Source: OMOG01 sp041485845 (GTDB lineage Bacteria > Acidobacteriota > Terriglobia > Bryobacterales > Bryobacteraceae). Taken from it: DNA of 31,562 nucleotides. Below, piece after piece: positions 16,476 to 24,350 of the stretch. The DNA is taken from contig JBGPKH010000022.1 in the NCBI GenBank assembly GCA_041485845.1, forward strand, positions 1 to 31,562, in the 5' to 3' direction. Under the pieces are notes generated by a model. The model did no database searches and was not told where the DNA came from. It worked only from the letters and a program-made list of their open reading frames with translations. A program made the translations under genes and the position numbers. Positions within the stretch are counted from its first letter, which is position 1. Each line of letters starts with the position of its first letter.

Positions 16476-18551
16476 ATGTTTCGCGTGCCCGGCAAGAGTA
16501 CCCACCGATTCCTGGCGCTTCTCTCGGGAGTTTTGTGGTGCGGCCTCGTGGCCGCTCAGAGGGGCGGCGACGCCGAATGGGCCATGTACGGACTCGATAA
16601 CGCCGAGACGCACTACAGCCGGCTCAACCAGATCGACACCGGCAACGTGAAGCAGCTCGGGCTGGCCTGGGCTACGGATGCGGACTCCTTCGTGGGGCAG
16701 ATCGAGGGCACTCCGCTGGTCCTCAACGGCACGCTCTACGGCACGCTTCCCTGGAGTGTGGCGTTCGCCATGGACGCCCGCACCGGGAAAATGAAATGGC
16801 GATGGGATCCGCAGATTCCGCATGAGACGTTCGCCACGGACGCTCGGGGCGTCAAGTACCGCCGCGGACCCAGCATGTGCTGCGGGCCGGTGAATCGCGG
16901 CGTCGCCTATTACCAGGGCAAGGTCTTTATGGGCACGTTGGACAACCGCCTGGTGGCGCTCAATGCCGAAACCGGAAAGCCGGTCTGGAGCACCGCCGTG
17001 GCCAGCAAGGAAGACGATTACACCATCACCGGCGCGCCGAGGATTGTCAAAGGCAAGGTGATCGTGGGGAACGCAGGAGCGGAGTTCGGAGTGAGGGGCT
17101 TCGTGGCCGCTTACGATCCCGCCACCGGGAAGCAGGTCTGGCGCTTTTGGATCGTGCCCGGCGACCCGACCCTGCCGTTCGAGAACAAAGCCATGGAGAT
17201 GGCGGCCAAGACCTGGAACGGTCCTTACTGGAAGTATGGCGGCGGCGGTACTCCCTGGGACGGGATGGCTTATGATCCCGACCTCGACCTCCTGTACATC
17301 GGCACCGGCAACGGCGCGCCCTGGCCGCGGGACTTGCGCAGCCCTGGCGGCGGCGACAACCTGTTCCTTGCCTGTATCCTGGCGTTGCGGCCCGACACCG
17401 GCGAGTACGTCTGGCATTTCCAGGAAACGCCCAAGGATAGCTGGGACTATGCCAGCACGCAGCCGCTGGTTCTCGCCGACCTCGCCATCGGTGGGCGCAC
17501 GCGCAAGGTCATCATGCACGCGCCCAAGAACGGTTTTTTCTACGTGGTGGATCGGGTCACAGGAAAGTTTATTTCGGCCCAGCCGTTCACCAAGGTAACT
17601 TGGGCCACGGGTGTGGATCCTGAGACCGGGCGGCCGATCGAGACTCCGGAAGCCGCTTACGGCACCCAGGGCGCCGCGATTTCGCCAGGCTCCGATGGCG
17701 CGCACAACTGGCACGCCATGGCGTGGAACCCGCTCGCCGGGCTGGTCTATATTCCGGGCCAGGAAACCAGCGGCGTGTTCTCGTTCGACCCGGATTTCCA
17801 ACATCAGATCGGACGCATGAACACCGGCCGGCTGCGGGGACCGGGAAGGGGCCCGGCCCCCGCCCCGGCCCCCGCCCCCGGCGCGGCAGCCCCGCCAAGA
17901 CCGCGTGGTCCGAACGCCGTCGGCGCGGGCGGGGCGCAGCAGCAGGGAGCCTACCTGGTGGCGTGGGACCCCGTGACGCAGAAGGAACGCTGGCGCATCC
18001 GCTTCGAGCGCCCGGGCGTGACCGGGGGCACTTTGGCGACCGCCGGGAACCTCCTGTTTCACGGCTCGAACGACGGCACGTTCAGCGCCTATACGGCCGA
18101 CAAGGGGGAAAAGCTCTGGTCCGTGCAACTCGCTCCGGGCTTCGCCAACCCGATTACTTATGTGCTCGGCGGCCAGCAGTACGTCACGGTATTGACCGGA
18201 CGCAGCGGCAGCCAGGCGGCCCCTGGCAGGATCTATTCGTTTGCGCTGAACGCGAAGACGCCGATTCCGCCGATGGCTCCCGTGCCGGAACCCGAAGACA
18301 TGTCGGGCGCGGCCGCTACCGTAGCCGCCGAGTTCGATCGGGCCGGTTTGCCGAATGCGCCCGGAAGAGAGTTGATCCAGCAGCTCTGCGCGGGTTGCCA
18401 TTCGCCCACGGTGGTGACCCGGTTCCGCCAGCCCGAGGAGGCTTTGAGACAGACTGTGAACGACATGGGCAACCGCGGCATGCCGGGAAGCGCGGCGCAG
18501 CGCGACGCCATCGTGAAGTATCTGGCCGCGCACCTGGGGCCGGCGCGGTAA
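16476..18551 (+). CDS. PQQ-dependent quinohaemoprotein dehydrogenase
   Basis: This is an exported PQQ beta-propeller alcohol/sugar dehydrogenase of 691 residues that passes electrons to a haem c. The N terminus is a signal peptide (HRFLALLSGVLWCGLVAAQ). Propeller W-motifs such as LVALNAETGKPVWS and LRPDTGEYVWHF are visible. Adjacent Cys135-Cys136 (SMCCGPVN) match the vicinal disulphide over PQQ. Asp324 in DSWDYAST matches the catalytic Asp. Residue 326 is Ala, whereas lanthanide enzymes carry a second Asp, so a Ca2+ enzyme is inferred. The C terminus has a haem c site, C638AGCH642, in a short cytochrome domain. A low-complexity Pro/Ala insert lies at about 458-475. No PQQ biosynthesis genes are in the window. 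The stop codon directly abuts the stop of the convergent cupin gene. Confidence 0.92.
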   Translation: MFRVPGKSTHRFLALLSGVLWCGLVAAQRGGDAEWAMYGLDNAETHYSRLNQIDTGNVKQLGLAWATDADSFVGQIEGTPLVLNGTLYGTLPWSVAFAMDARTGKMKWRWDPQIPHETFATDARGVKYRRGPSMCCGPVNRGVAYYQGKVFMGTLDNRLVALNAETGKPVWSTAVASKEDDYTITGAPRIVKGKVIVGNAGAEFGVRGFVAAYDPATGKQVWRFWIVPGDPTLPFENKAMEMAAKTWNGPYWKYGGGGTPWDGMAYDPDLDLLYIGTGNGAPWPRDLRSPGGGDNLFLACILALRPDTGEYVWHFQETPKDSWDYASTQPLVLADLAIGGRTRKVIMHAPKNGFFYVVDRVTGKFISAQPFTKVTWATGVDPETGRPIETPEAAYGTQGAAISPGSDGAHNWHAMAWNPLAGLVYIPGQETSGVFSFDPDFQHQIGRMNTGRLRGPGRGPAPAPAPAPGAAAPPRPRGPNAVGAGGAQQQGAYLVAWDPVTQKERWRIRFERPGVTGGTLATAGNLLFHGSNDGTFSAYTADKGEKLWSVQLAPGFANPITYVLGGQQYVTVLTGRSGSQAAPGRIYSFALNAKTPIPPMAPVPEPEDMSGAAATVAAEFDRAGLPNAPGRELIQQLCAGCHSPTVVTRFRQPEEALRQTVNDMGNRGMPGSAAQRDAIVKYLAAHLGPAR

Positions 18552-19442
18552 TCACCAGCGTGCGACCGGCCCGGGTGGCGCGGGCGCTTGGCCCGCCCCG
18601 CGCCGCGGAAATAGCGACCGCACCGCAAGAATGTGCGCGGGCGCCTGCGTGCCGTTGTAGAAGCCCACGGTGCAGTTCAGGCGGAAGAAATAAGCGTCCC
18701 CGGGCGTCGCGGGGAAGCGAGCTTCCAGTCCGTTGGTTCCACTGCCGGCGACCATTTCGCCTTGGCCGTCGAGCAGCACATAGATCTCTTCTTCGGCATC
18801 GTGATGATGCGGGAAGTTGGTGCCTCCCGGCTCGAACTCCATCACGTAAAGGCTGGTGAGCGCGTGTCCCGCCGCCAGACGGTCGCGCTTGCTGTTGACG
18901 TCGCCCATCATCAGTTGGTAGACCACCGAATCCGGATGCCCGCCCACGGTCTGTTTCCGCACGTCGTCGTAGTTGGCAATCGGCAGCTTGGGCGGCGGGG
19001 CAACCTTCTCCGTCAGTTTGAATCCCATGACGAACAGGCGAACCGGCGCGCCCGATGGATTGGCCAGCGAGCGTTCCACCCCGGCGGGCAAATAAAGGAA
19101 GTCGTGCTGGCGCACCGCAGCCGACTCTGCGCCGTAATGCAGCACGCCGCTGCCCTCCATGATGACGTACACCTGCTCTTCCGAAGGAGGGCTTACGGGC
19201 TTGCATGCTCCGCCCGGAGCGATGGATATCTGGCCGAACCGGGCCACGCCGCGAACCGTCGCGGTCTCGGAATCGCCTGCGCCGAAAATGGGTTTGTACT
19301 GGCAGGACTCCGTAGTGACGTCGGCGCTTTTGGCTGTAACGTCCGGGACATGGCGGCGCAGGAAGGTGGGCTCCACCTTCCTCTCCGGCTGCTGTGCGGC
19401 CAAGGCCAGGGCCATCACTGGTAGGAAACGCAGTTGCACCAT
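18552..19442 (-). CDS. Secreted two-domain cupin protein
   Basis: The 296-residue protein starts with a hydrophobic signal-like segment (LRFLPVMALALAAQQ) and contains two cupin barrels. The second (about 195-275) keeps the metal site, with His212 and His214 in PHHHDAEEEIYVLLDGQG, a glutamate at 217-219 and a following Gly. The first (about 70-142) has KPVSPPSEEQVYVIMEGSG, where the usual histidines are replaced, so it has probably lost metal binding. The reaction is unknown; bicupins include sugar isomerases, dioxygenases and storage-type proteins. AGGAGG lies just before the ATG. The first 28 nt overlap the end of the enolase-superfamily gene, which suggests coupled translation and a linked role. 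Confidence 0.82.
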   Translation of the reverse strand: MVQLRFLPVMALALAAQQPERKVEPTFLRRHVPDVTAKSADVTTESCQYKPIFGAGDSETATVRGVARFGQISIAPGGACKPVSPPSEEQVYVIMEGSGVLHYGAESAAVRQHDFLYLPAGVERSLANPSGAPVRLFVMGFKLTEKVAPPPKLPIANYDDVRKQTVGGHPDSVVYQLMMGDVNSKRDRLAAGHALTSLYVMEFEPGGTNFPHHHDAEEEIYVLLDGQGEMVAGSGTNGLEARFPATPGDAYFFRLNCTVGFYNGTQAPAHILAVRSLFPRRGAGQAPAPPGPVARW

Positions 19443-20773
19443 TTGCCCTCCTCATCGAAGTGCGGCCAGGGGCCGCCCGGCGCGAAACCGGAGACGATCG
19501 TCTCGTCGAACATGGGAGTCGGCTCGAAATAGCCGGGCCGCCGCAGATGTTCCTTCACTACGGCGTCGTTCAATACCAGTCCGAGTCCCGGCGCCTCCGG
19601 CACCTTCACGTAGCCTTTGTCGACGATCGGTTTGGGAACCCCGCTCACCAGGTCCTGCCACCAGGGCATGTCGAGCGCGTGATTCTCCATCGCCAGGAAA
19701 TTCTGAATCGTCGCTGCGCAATGATACCCGGCGAAACCGCCGACCGGCGAGCCGGCATGATGCATGGCCACCTGAATTCCCGCGCGATTGGCCGCGTCGG
19801 CAATGCGCTTGGTCTCGAGCAGGCCGCCCGAGGTTTCGATATCCGGGTGAATCGCGTCCACCGCGTGGTTGTCGATGACCGCATCGAAGCCGTTGGTCAA
19901 TCCGAAGATATCCTCGCCGGTCAGCAGGGGAGTGGTGGTGTTGGCCCTGATCTCTTTGAGACCCTGCCAGTTCGGCCACGGGACCATGTCCTCGGCCCAG
20001 GAAAGCTGGTACTTCTCGAATGCCCTGGCGTAGCGGATGGCGTCCTTGACATTCAGCGGGCCGAAGTGATCGGCGGCCAGCGGGACTCCCCACCCTATGG
20101 TGTCGCGAATGGCGCCGATATATTCGCACAGATAGCCCAGACCTTTTTCCGTGGCGACGCCGCGTTCGTTGACCGCGCCCGGCCGATCGGCCACCAACTG
20201 CGTATGCAGATCCATCTTGAAGAACGTCAGGCCCATCTCTTTGCGTTTGCGCATGCGCTCGGCGTAGACCTTGGGATCTTTGTGATCGGTGGTATCGGCG
20301 TAGATACGAATGCGGTCGCGGACCTGGGGGCCGAGCAGCCGATACGCCGGCACGTTATATACCTTGCCGGCAATGTCGTGGAGGGCCATATCGACCGCGC
20401 TGTACCCGCCTCCCATACGGCCATGATTGGCGAACGGGCGGATGCGCCGCAGGTTGCCTTCGATATCCAGCGGGTTGCGGCCCACCAGGTGGGCTTTCAA
20501 AATGAGCGCGATCCCTTCCACCCCGGCGTCGCGGACTTCGCCCAGTCCGTAGACGTCCTGATTGGTGTAAATGCGGATGATCGGGTAATCGTAGTTGGCC
20601 GCCACGCGGCAAGCCCGCATGTCCGTGATCTTCAGCCCGCTGGGGGATGAGTTCCGGTTGATGGGCCTTTGAGTGTTGCTTTGGGCCGACGCTGCCTGGA
20701 ACAGAGGTCCCGCCACGGCGGAGACTTGCGCAGCGCGCCAGAAGAGCTTTCTTCGAGTGAAGTTGCTTTGCAC
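19415..20773 (-). CDS. Tat-exported enolase-superfamily (mandelate racemase type) dehydratase
   Basis: The 452-residue protein is a member of the mandelate racemase/muconate lactonising enzyme group of the enolase superfamily, whose members typically dehydrate or epimerise sugar acids. Candidate metal ligands are Asp235 (AADHF), Glu261 (SWAED) and Glu287 (LTGED). Candidate catalytic residues are Lys186 (FKMD) and the Asp311/His338-339 pair (HPDIETSGG, AMHHAG). The N terminus reads TRRKLFWRAAQVSAVAGPLFQAASA, a twin-arginine signal, so the enzyme should be exported folded. Start is GTG at 20773. The substrate is not predictable from sequence; a sugar acid is inferred from family and neighbours. 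It forms a two-gene unit with the cupin gene. Confidence 0.87.
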   Translation of the reverse strand: MQSNFTRRKLFWRAAQVSAVAGPLFQAASAQSNTQRPINRNSSPSGLKITDMRACRVAANYDYPIIRIYTNQDVYGLGEVRDAGVEGIALILKAHLVGRNPLDIEGNLRRIRPFANHGRMGGGYSAVDMALHDIAGKVYNVPAYRLLGPQVRDRIRIYADTTDHKDPKVYAERMRKRKEMGLTFFKMDLHTQLVADRPGAVNERGVATEKGLGYLCEYIGAIRDTIGWGVPLAADHFGPLNVKDAIRYARAFEKYQLSWAEDMVPWPNWQGLKEIRANTTTPLLTGEDIFGLTNGFDAVIDNHAVDAIHPDIETSGGLLETKRIADAANRAGIQVAMHHAGSPVGGFAGYHCAATIQNFLAMENHALDMPWWQDLVSGVPKPIVDKGYVKVPEAPGLGLVLNDAVVKEHLRRPGYFEPTPMFDETIVSGFAPGGPWPHFDEEGKWCNCVSYQ

Positions 20774-20839
20774 GTTTTATCACCGGCCTTCGGTGACTCA
20801 GGATAGCGCGCGGCACGTCTGGTGGGAAGGCCTGGTAGC

Positions 20840-20912
20840 CCGTGGCAATACCGGCTCGGAACCGGCATCCGAGCCGCGCGTCAGCAAGCGGTCTCCGGCG
20901 ACTTTGCCACGG
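20840..20912. repeat. Nested inverted repeats in divergent intergenic region
   Basis: Outer arms CCGTGGCAA (20840-20848) and TTGCCACGG (20904-20912) are perfectly complementary over 9 bp. Inside them CGGCTCGGA (20852-20860) pairs with TCCGAGCCG (20868-20876), also 9 bp. The segment GCGCGTCAGCAAGCGGTC resembles, from memory, a palindromic unit repeated between genes in Solibacter-like genomes. It lies between two divergent genes (20773 and 20976) and may be a dispersed repeat rather than an operator. Confidence 0.55.
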
Positions 20913-20975
20913 ACTGGCGCGAACTGCCCGGCGTCGTAAGTTTGCAGAGCCTGTCTGAGATAGAATGGGCGCAAC

Positions 20976-21722
20976 ATGTACGACCGCCGAACCATGCTTC
21001 GGCTGCTGGGCAGCCTGAGCTTTGCGCCTCTGGCCGGAGCGCAGGGAGTCCCTCGGGAACCTCCCAAGCGTAAAGCCAATCTGCTTCTCATCTCGGCCGA
21101 AATCGAAAACCGCTCCGCGGACACGCTGCCTCAGATCGCTCAGCAGTTGGAATCGGGAAATACCATGCGCTGCCAGGTGCTGACCGGTGGTCCGAGGGAC
21201 ATCCCCGGCATCGAAGACATCGAGGACGTCGATCTCGCCGTCCTGTACGTCGCTTCCACAGCGCTCCCCGCGAGCCAGCTAGGCCCCATCCAGAAGTACG
21301 TGAACTCCGGGAAGCCGCTGGTTGCCCTGCGCACGTCGCTTCACGGCTTCCAGAACTGGAGTGAATTCGCATGGGATGTACTGGGAGCGCGTTGGCAATT
21401 TCACTACGGGCCGGAATCCAGCACGGTTGTGTCGCTAGTGGCATCCGGCGACCCGGTTGTGAAGGGACTGCCGGCGGAGTTTCGCTCCCCCTCACCGCTC
21501 TATCATGTGGCGCCGCTGGCAAAATCCTGCAAGCCTCTGCTGATGGGCAAGTCCGTCGGCCCCAGCGATCGCAGCGAGCGCGCGCCCAATCCCGTGGCGT
21601 GGACCAACACACACAAGGGCGGCCGTGTCTTTTACACCTCGCTCGGCCACCCGGAGGATTTTTCGTCCGACCCTTTCCGCAAGCTCCTGGTTAACGCGGT
21701 CGGTTGGGCGTTGAACCGTTGA
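20976..21722 (+). CDS. ThuA-like (trehalose-utilisation type) exported protein
   Basis: The 248-residue protein has an N-terminal export signal with an RR pair (MYDRRTMLRLLGSLSFAPLAGAQG), possibly Tat. The rest is a ThuA-like glutamine-amidotransferase fold: NLLLISAEIE, VDLAVLYVAST, IQKYVNSGKPLVALRTSLHGF, and near the end GGRVFYTSLGHPEDF. In better-known members the HGF and GHP segments are conserved. The biochemical role is not settled; the family is linked to (keto-)disaccharide use. The DUF1080 gene follows 28 nt downstream, a pairing common in Acidobacteriota and Planctomycetota. No strong Shine-Dalgarno is seen; an in-frame ATG at 20994 is an alternative start. Confidence 0.84.
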   Translation: MYDRRTMLRLLGSLSFAPLAGAQGVPREPPKRKANLLLISAEIENRSADTLPQIAQQLESGNTMRCQVLTGGPRDIPGIEDIEDVDLAVLYVASTALPASQLGPIQKYVNSGKPLVALRTSLHGFQNWSEFAWDVLGARWQFHYGPESSTVVSLVASGDPVVKGLPAEFRSPSPLYHVAPLAKSCKPLLMGKSVGPSDRSERAPNPVAWTNTHKGGRVFYTSLGHPEDFSSDPFRKLLVNAVGWALNR

Positions 21723-21750
21723 CGTGTCATAAGATGGATCGGATGCTTCC

Positions 21751-22515
21751 ATGAAGCCAATGGCGCTTGTACAAATCGGATTGTTGGTGACGGTGGGTTT
21801 GTCCGCGGCGTTCCCCCAGCTACGGCCGCTGAACCGCGCCCCGGCGGGCTTCACCGCGCTGTTCAATGGAAAAGATCTTTCCGGCTGGCGCGGGCGACAG
21901 GGGACCTATAGTCCCCACGCCGAAGCCTTGCTCTCCAAGGAGGACCTGTCCGCCAAACAAGTCCAATGGAACGCCGAACGCGACCTGCACTGGAGTGTCG
22001 ACGCCGCCAAGGGCGAGATCGTCTCCGACGGCAAGAGCGTGCATCTAGCGACCGCCAAAGATTATGGCGACTTCGATCTCTACGTCGATTGGCTCATGGT
22101 CAGCCACAACGGCGACTCCGGCATCTATCTCCGCAGCTACCCGCAGGTGCAGATCTGGGACGTGGACAATCCCCGCGAGGCGCGGAACGGCGCGCCCAGG
22201 GGATCGGGCGCCCTGTGGAACAACAACGCCGACAACCCCGGCAAGTGGCCGCTGGTCAAGGCCGACAACCCCGTCGGCCAGTGGAACACTTTCCGGATTA
22301 AGATGATCGGTTCCCGCGTGTGGGTCTGGTTCAACGACAAACAGACGGTGGACGGCCAGGTGCTGGACAACTACTACGATCGCGCCGTTCCGCTGGCCGC
22401 CAAAGGCGCCATCGAGCTGCAAACCCACGGTTCGGAGATCCGCTTCCGCAGTATCTACATTCGCGAGATCCCGGCGGCGGAAGCCAAAGCCACCCTCGAT
22501 AAACTGGGGCGCTAG
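21751..22515 (+). CDS. DUF1080 / 3-keto-disaccharide hydrolase-domain protein, secreted
   Basis: The 254-residue protein has a Sec signal (MALVQIGLLVTVGLSAAFPQ). One DUF1080 concanavalin-like jelly-roll domain follows, with the family hallmarks FTALFNGKDLSGW, DFDLYVDWLMVSHNGDSGIYLRSY, NTFRIKMIGSRVWVWFNDKQ and GAIELQTHGSEIRFRSIYIREI. The domain is named for 3-keto-glycoside/disaccharide hydrolysis, but many members have unknown activity. It lies 28 nt after the ThuA-like gene and is probably co-transcribed with it, which fits a shared role in breaking down oxidised sugars outside the cytoplasm. Confidence 0.9.
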   Translation: MKPMALVQIGLLVTVGLSAAFPQLRPLNRAPAGFTALFNGKDLSGWRGRQGTYSPHAEALLSKEDLSAKQVQWNAERDLHWSVDAAKGEIVSDGKSVHLATAKDYGDFDLYVDWLMVSHNGDSGIYLRSYPQVQIWDVDNPREARNGAPRGSGALWNNNADNPGKWPLVKADNPVGQWNTFRIKMIGSRVWVWFNDKQTVDGQVLDNYYDRAVPLAAKGAIELQTHGSEIRFRSIYIREIPAAEAKATLDKLGR

Positions 22516-22597
22516 TCCCGCTAGCGAGCGGCCGAGGCTCGGTGCTACGGTTCCATGCGGCTACCGTCGGGGCAAATTGGGCAGGTAGGGCGATGAA

Positions 22598-23334
22598 TTA
22601 CCGCTCGCGGCGATGCCCATCGTTCTCCCGTTGAACCCTTTCCCGCCACGCCGCAGCCTGCTCCGGTTTGTCCCAATCCTGGTAAAGCTGCAGGATCTCC
22701 TGCTGGGCGCGCGCCAAAGCCACGCGGCTTTCCCAGGGGATTGACGCCTCCATCTGGGTCAGACCCCGATAGCCCGAAACCAGCAGCGGCTCGGCTTCCG
22801 CATATCTCCTTTGAGCCGCCAGACTGGCGCCCAACAGCCTCTGAGCGTTGTATCGCCCCCACGTTGCGGGCATCGTCTTTCGTAATTGCTCAAGGCTTCA
22901 CGGAGCACCACCTCCGATTCGGCGAATTCTCCCAGCCGGAGACGCACCTCGCCGAGCGAAGCCAGCGTCGTCGCAGTTTCGGGATGCCGGGGTCCAAGCA
23001 CGCGCCGCCGGACGTCCACGATTTTCACCAGCAGCGCCTCGGCCGGAGCGAAGCTGCCTTGGCTCTGGTACAGCGCGGCCTGTTCACTTTGCGTAACGAG
23101 CGTGTCGGGGTGTTCCTCCCCCAAAACTCGCCGCTGTGACTCCAGCGCCCTGCCGAGAAGAAGTTCCGCCTGTGTATACCGGCCACCAACGCGGTACGCG
23201 GTCGCCAGGCCGACTGCGCTGGTCAAGGTGCGTGGGTGCTCCGCGCCGAGCGTGCGCTGCCGAAGATCCAGAACTTTGGTGTAGAGCGCCTCCGCTTTCG
23301 AACCAATACCGCCGGGCGGTAGCCCACGATCCAC
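22598..23334 (-). pseudogene. TPR-protein gene remnant, 5'-truncated and frameshifted
   Basis: Two successive minus-strand frames together read as the C-terminal half of a tetratricopeptide protein of the kind often fused to Ser/Thr kinases. The first (to about 22875) contains KAEALYTKVLDLRQRTLGAEHP, repeats with LGEEHPDTL and LGPRHPETA, and ends near EALSNYERR. The second continues from 22873 with MPATWGRYNAQRLLGASLAA and RRYAEAEPLLVSGYRGL. The switch is consistent with loss of one base near 22872. Recognisable repeats begin abruptly just after the first start (a GTG at 23334), with unrelated sequence before it, so the 5' part is missing. A sequencing error could explain the frameshift but not the truncation. 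Confidence 0.75.
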
Positions 23335-23423
23335 GAAGGGTCTACGGTTGACGGAGGTCCGCTGCCACGCTGTCCGGCGGTCCAGGCGGCACGGCGCATC
23401 CCACCGGTCTATGCTGTCAATAG

Positions 23424-24293
23424 ATGGAATGGCACAAAATCCTCGACCCCAACAGCCCGGACCTGGACCACCTGGCGGAGCGTTATCACCTCCACCCTTT
23501 ACACATCGAGGACTGCCGCCACCGCAACCAGAGCGCCAAGATCGAAGAAAACGAAAGTTACGCCTTCACCGTGATGAAGGGTGTTCGCCTCGACCCCGGC
23601 GGCGAGCTTCAAACTGCCGACCTCGATATCTTTTTGGGGGCGGATTTCGTCATCACCGTCCTCGAAGACGACTGCCCCGAGATGCGCAGCCTTCTTGATC
23701 AGGTTGCTAAGGCGGCCAACGGTACCCCACGCTCCGACCAGATCTACTACCGCATCATCGACCACATGGTGGATACCTACCTGCCGGTGCTCGACCACTT
23801 CGACGAAACCATCGACTCTCTTGAAGACGAGGCGCTGGAGGCCCCCACGCCGCTGACCCTCTCCGCGATCTTCGAAGCCAAGCGCAGCCTGATCGTTTTG
23901 CGCCGCGTTCTGGTCAACACACGCGACGTGGCGAGCCATTTGCAGCGTACCGAGTCGCCCTTCATCGGCCGCGACATGTGGCCCTTCCTGCGCGACGTGT
24001 ACGACCATGTGGCGCGCAACCTGGACACCGTGGAGATGCAGCGCGACCTGCTCACCGGCGCGCTGGACGTCTACCTCTCGAGCGTCGCCAACCGTACCAA
24101 CCAGGTGATGAAGGTATTGACCGTGTTGGGCACCGTGGCGCTGCCGGCCGTGGTCGTTTCCAGCATCTACGGCATGAACGTCAAAGGCCTGCCCGGGGCC
24201 GACTCTCCTTACGCCCTTCTGATCGTGTTCGCCCTGATGGTCTTGACAACCGCTCTTCTACTTTGGGTGCTCAAGCGCTTCCGCTGGCTATGA
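23424..24293 (+). CDS. corA: CorA family magnesium/divalent cation transporter
   Basis: CorA proteins are pentameric Mg2+ (sometimes Co2+/Ni2+/Zn2+) channels of the inner membrane. The 289-residue product is slightly shorter than usual. It has the cytoplasmic alpha/beta domain (HPLHIEDCRHRNQSAKIEEN) and a long helical stalk (EAKRSLIVLRRVLVNTRDVA to NRTNQVMKVLTVLGTVALP). Two C-terminal membrane helices at about 231-249 and 263-282 are joined by the YGMNVKGLP loop with the diagnostic GMN (250-252). The C terminus is basic (LKRFRWL), facing the cytoplasm. No clear ribosome binding site or Mg-sensing leader is visible upstream. Confidence 0.94.
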   Translation: MEWHKILDPNSPDLDHLAERYHLHPLHIEDCRHRNQSAKIEENESYAFTVMKGVRLDPGGELQTADLDIFLGADFVITVLEDDCPEMRSLLDQVAKAANGTPRSDQIYYRIIDHMVDTYLPVLDHFDETIDSLEDEALEAPTPLTLSAIFEAKRSLIVLRRVLVNTRDVASHLQRTESPFIGRDMWPFLRDVYDHVARNLDTVEMQRDLLTGALDVYLSSVANRTNQVMKVLTVLGTVALPAVVVSSIYGMNVKGLPGADSPYALLIVFALMVLTTALLLWVLKRFRWL

Positions 24294-24350
24294 CCCATGC
24301 CGGCTTGGGTCCGCCCTGGCCGCCAGTTCCATGTCAACGACAGCTCGAAT

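Noticed and set aside
16152..18533. 793-codon minus-strand frame
   Set aside because: Runs antisense to the PQQ dehydrogenase and through the start of the hydrolase-like gene; composition typical of a GC-rich shadow.
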